Below, piece by piece: positions 62,225 through 64,000 of a stretch of 64,000 bases of DNA. The stretch is taken from assembly GCA_907163375.1 (NCBI GenBank), contig CAJQUW010001659.1, positions 45,057 through 109,056 of the forward strand, given 5' to 3'. The position numbers and the translations under genes were made by a program. Below the pieces are notes generated by a model that saw only the letters and a list, made by a program, of their open reading frames with translations, was not told where the DNA came from and ran no database searches. Each line of letters opens with the position of its first letter. The stretch's first letter is position 1. Source of the stretch: Prostheceraeus crozeri. Lineage: Eukaryota; Platyhelminthes; Polycladida; Euryleptidae.

Positions 62225-62545
62225 TGAAAACTGTGCCCTACTTGCCAGGGATAGGTACATGGATAGGTACATGTAAAGTTTAGTGTTATCAATAGGTACA
62301 TGGATAGGTACATGTAAAGTTTAGTGTTATCAATAGGAACATGGATAGGTACATGGATAGGTACATGTATAGTTTAGTTATCGATAGGCACACGGATAGG
62401 TACATGTATAATTCAGTGTTATCAATAGGAACTTGTATGAGATCTGTTTTACTGGATAGGTACATGTGTTTGGTACACTGTGTTTGGGAACGTCTATGAT
62501 CGAACTTGTGTGGTTTGGTTCTGAGCACTTGGGTACGTACCGATA
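62225..62545. repeat. Short tandem repeats of GATAGGTACATG type
   Basis: GGATAGGTACATGTAAAGTT and following TAGTGTTATCAATAGG repeat with a period of about 55 bp, then with shorter periods, from about 62250 to 62465. Low-complexity frames on the minus strand here are by-products. Confidence 0.8.
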
Positions 62546-62733
62546 GACGTCCGTTGTTTGATTTTGAATGGGTTTGCTCAATTGCGACTATTGTGACAAT
62601 TATTTTTAATGTAGCACTATTTAGATGTGAAACTTTACTGTGCAGTTATGATTTAGTTGCTCCCCAATAAGAAAACCAATTCCAGAACTATGTTTAAAAT
62701 GAAAAGACAAGAGATTTACAATGTAAGTTTAAT
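62546..62733. other. Spacer before the divergent gene pair
   Basis: AT-rich; an inverse AATAAA-type signal for the minus-strand gene (TTATTTTTCACGC region reads GTGAAAAATAA on the minus strand) lies at about 62742-62752. Confidence 0.4.
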
Positions 62734-63024
62734 TTAAGCGTGAAAAATAAATGAGGGGTGCAAATCACGTCCCTCAGGCGACTCCATGATCTTCAAGAAG
62801 TCATCACACCACTCATGGAATGTCGGATTTTTACTAAAGTCATGGTCACATTCGTGTACCGGACACTTCACCGGTAGTCCATTCCGCCTTTGAAGTGCAG
62901 AGACAGTCAAGGTCTTCCATAGGGCCACTTTGTAGCCGCAAGACAGATGCATGGTCATGTCCAACTGACCTCCCATAATGACTTGGCTGTCATTTTGAAA
63001 ATAAAATAGTGGTTTTGAGGACAT
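62734..63024 (-). CDS. Unidentified protein of the divergent pair
   Basis: 96 residues from an ATG at 63024 on the minus strand. FYFQNDSQVIMGGQLDMTMH, then a Cys/His-bearing segment (VKCPVHECDHDFSKNPTFHEW) that may bind zinc, then FLKIMESPEGRDLHPSF. Balanced codon use and a good promoter 60 bp upstream support a real gene. No family is recognised. It resembles neither host housekeeping genes nor LINE parts; the promoter suggests kinship with the Polinton's terminal genes. It looks whole. Confidence 0.55.
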   Translation of the reverse strand: MSSKPLFYFQNDSQVIMGGQLDMTMHLSCGYKVALWKTLTVSALQRRNGLPVKCPVHECDHDFSKNPTFHEWCDDFLKIMESPEGRDLHPSFIFHA

Positions 63025-63080
63025 GCTTCTTGTTATGGAACGTTGAGGATAAGTACTTAACAGTTTGGAACAATGTCATC

Positions 63081-63167
63081 CTTTATATAGTTATATATAT
63101 TCTTTAGGGAAGTTCGGTACCTCTCTGATTGGCTGTTAGGATTTCCTTTGTTTAAAAAGTATATAAG
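63081..63167. promoter_or_regulatory. Bidirectional CCAAT/TATA promoter of the right-edge pair
   Basis: One CTGATTGG (ATTGG at 63128-63132) is flanked by TATATAAAG on the minus strand (63089-63081) and TATATAAG on the plus strand (63160-63167). Distances are 43 and 32 bp, compared with 42 and 34 bp at 8150-8237 and 32 bp at 6958-6997 in the Polinton. Confidence 0.65.
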
Positions 63168-63248
63168 TCCGAGGTTTGTACCAATTCTTATCAAAGGTTC
63201 TAATCCTCACGTTTACAAGTTACAATTATTTTAAATCTACAAGTCATA

Positions 63249-63713
63249 ATGGATCGCAAACAGAAAGCCGCAGTTGAGAACGGTACTGCTGATCGTACCA
63301 CTTCGCCAGTGGAACGTACCAGTACACCTCCCCAATCTCCGATGGAGCGATCGACAACACCAAACGAGGAGCCGGTGGTGTTCACCCAAGCCCCTGCATC
63401 GCCCGACTACTCGAGTGATGAGGATAGTGACGTATCAATTGAGACGATGCGTCACATGAATAAGAAGTCCATGCGAACGCCACTTTATGGACGGGTCACG
63501 GTTAAAGTCAAGAACGCCCCGAAAAAGTATCACACCAAACGGGTGTTCATGAGGATGGAGCCGAACGAGCGGAACCTCACAACCGCTCTCGAATTTTCGG
63601 TCATCGACCTTGACACACCACGTCGCTGTCCCTGTGCGCCCAAGAAGACCAGGATCCATGTGCAAGTGGACTTGAAAAAACTTGTACCCTTTCCTTACCT
63701 TGATGACATTTAG
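63249..63713 (+). CDS. Unidentified Ser/Pro/Thr-rich then basic protein of the divergent pair
   Basis: 154 residues from ATG 63249, 82 bp after the TATA box. The first 60 residues are Pro/Ser/Thr-rich with SP/TP sites (TTSPVERTSTPPQSPMERST), then an acidic YSSDEDSDVSIE segment with a SUMO-interaction-like VSIE, then basic and beta-like stretches (LYGRVTVKVKNAPKK, VFMRMEPNERN) and an end RRCPCAPKKTRIHVQVDLKK. This end resembles the end of the Polinton small protein at 7035. Phosphorylation-prone, probably nuclear. It looks whole. Function unknown. Confidence 0.6.
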   Translation: MDRKQKAAVENGTADRTTSPVERTSTPPQSPMERSTTPNEEPVVFTQAPASPDYSSDEDSDVSIETMRHMNKKSMRTPLYGRVTVKVKNAPKKYHTKRVFMRMEPNERNLTTALEFSVIDLDTPRRCPCAPKKTRIHVQVDLKKLVPFPYLDDI

Positions 63714-64000
63714 TGTGTTTTTTCTTAATCTCTTTATTTAATATTTATTTGTATATATGAACAGACTTGTTTTATCATTTCACAAATCGGTCTTCAATTA
63801 AGGTCTGAATGGGAAAGGGGAATAACTATCTACAATTAATGATGTTCAATAACTGAATTGAAACAAAAAAATCAAGTATGAAGACTTCAACTTGAAATAA
63901 ATAGGAACATATAACTTTTAAAGAAACAGTTATGTTGTTAATTTTAAAATGCTTGTAGCAGTCCAGGATGATATCATACACGTGTCATACACGACACCAT
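63714..64000. other. 3' flank to the window edge
   Basis: AT-rich, with TATTTAATATTTATTTG soon after the stop; no further gene starts before the window ends. Confidence 0.4.

Noticed and set aside
62289-62581. Minus-strand frames rich in Tyr, Leu and Ser
   Set aside because: Produced by the GATAGGTACATG tandem repeat.
1-64000. CRISPR arrays, rRNA genes, bacterial operons
   Set aside because: No spaced identical repeats of CRISPR type and no rRNA landmarks; introns, TATA promoters and element types show eukaryotic DNA.

Overview
This is AT-rich eukaryotic DNA made mostly of mobile elements, with a few exons bounded by GT..AG introns. It carries Polinton-type fossils, Penelope-like elements with GIY-YIG endonucleases, PHD-finger LINEs, mariner and Tc1 transposons, a satellite and tRNA-derived repeats. 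Together with the frequent AGGCCTAC-type words, this suggests a marine invertebrate, perhaps a deuterostome such as an echinoderm or hemichordate. The taxon is a low-confidence inference.

Layout. (1) 1-5.04 kb: right part of a Polinton/adintovirus-like fossil. It has a candidate capsid protein, small virion-like proteins, a parvovirus-type phospholipase A2 (PLA2) domain fused to an integrase, and a convergent adenain-like protease. (2) 5.04-6.77 kb: repeats, a 17-bp perfect inverted repeat and two likely host exons. (3) 6.77-17.80 kb: a second Polinton fossil bounded by about 81-bp terminal inverted repeats. It has the ATPase, integrase with chromodomain, capsid, protease, penton-like and small basic proteins plus a nuclease-like protein, but no protein-primed DNA polymerase is visible. 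(4) 17.88-20.28 kb: satellite with a 309-325-bp unit. (5) 21.84-23.16 kb: a nearly complete mariner. (6) 25.20-39.75 kb: a giant near-identical palindrome with 6.5-kb arms around a 1.6-kb spacer. Each arm holds a scrambled transposase relic, two spliced exons of an acidic-tailed protein and a Penelope-like element; the spacer holds a second Penelope-like element. (7) 40.8-43.0 kb: a CR1/jockey-like LINE. (8) 44.6-47.6 kb, minus strand: two phase-compatible host exons, the last encoding 42-residue Gly/Ser/Tyr tandem repeats. (9) 47.75-50.26 kb: a Tc1-like element inserted in opposite orientation into another copy of the same family. (10) 51.2-52.1 kb: a deleted Tc1; 53.3-53.9 kb: a LINE 3' end; 54.66-55.99 kb: a second mariner. 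(11) 56.4-62.2 kb: two related LINEs whose ORF1 has a PHD finger, the first interrupted by two tRNA-derived repeats. (12) 62.7-63.7 kb: a divergent gene pair whose bidirectional CCAAT/TATA promoter matches the Polinton promoters in spacing, suggesting the edge of another Polinton-related element.

Most of the window is therefore nested insertions rather than a working pathway. The most notable items are the PLA2-integrase fusion, the near-perfect palindrome, hammerhead-like motifs with paired substitutions at core positions 3 and 8, the nuclease-bearing and polymerase-lacking Polinton, and the promoter module shared between the Polinton and the right-edge gene pair. All family assignments come from reading motifs by eye; no database search was run.
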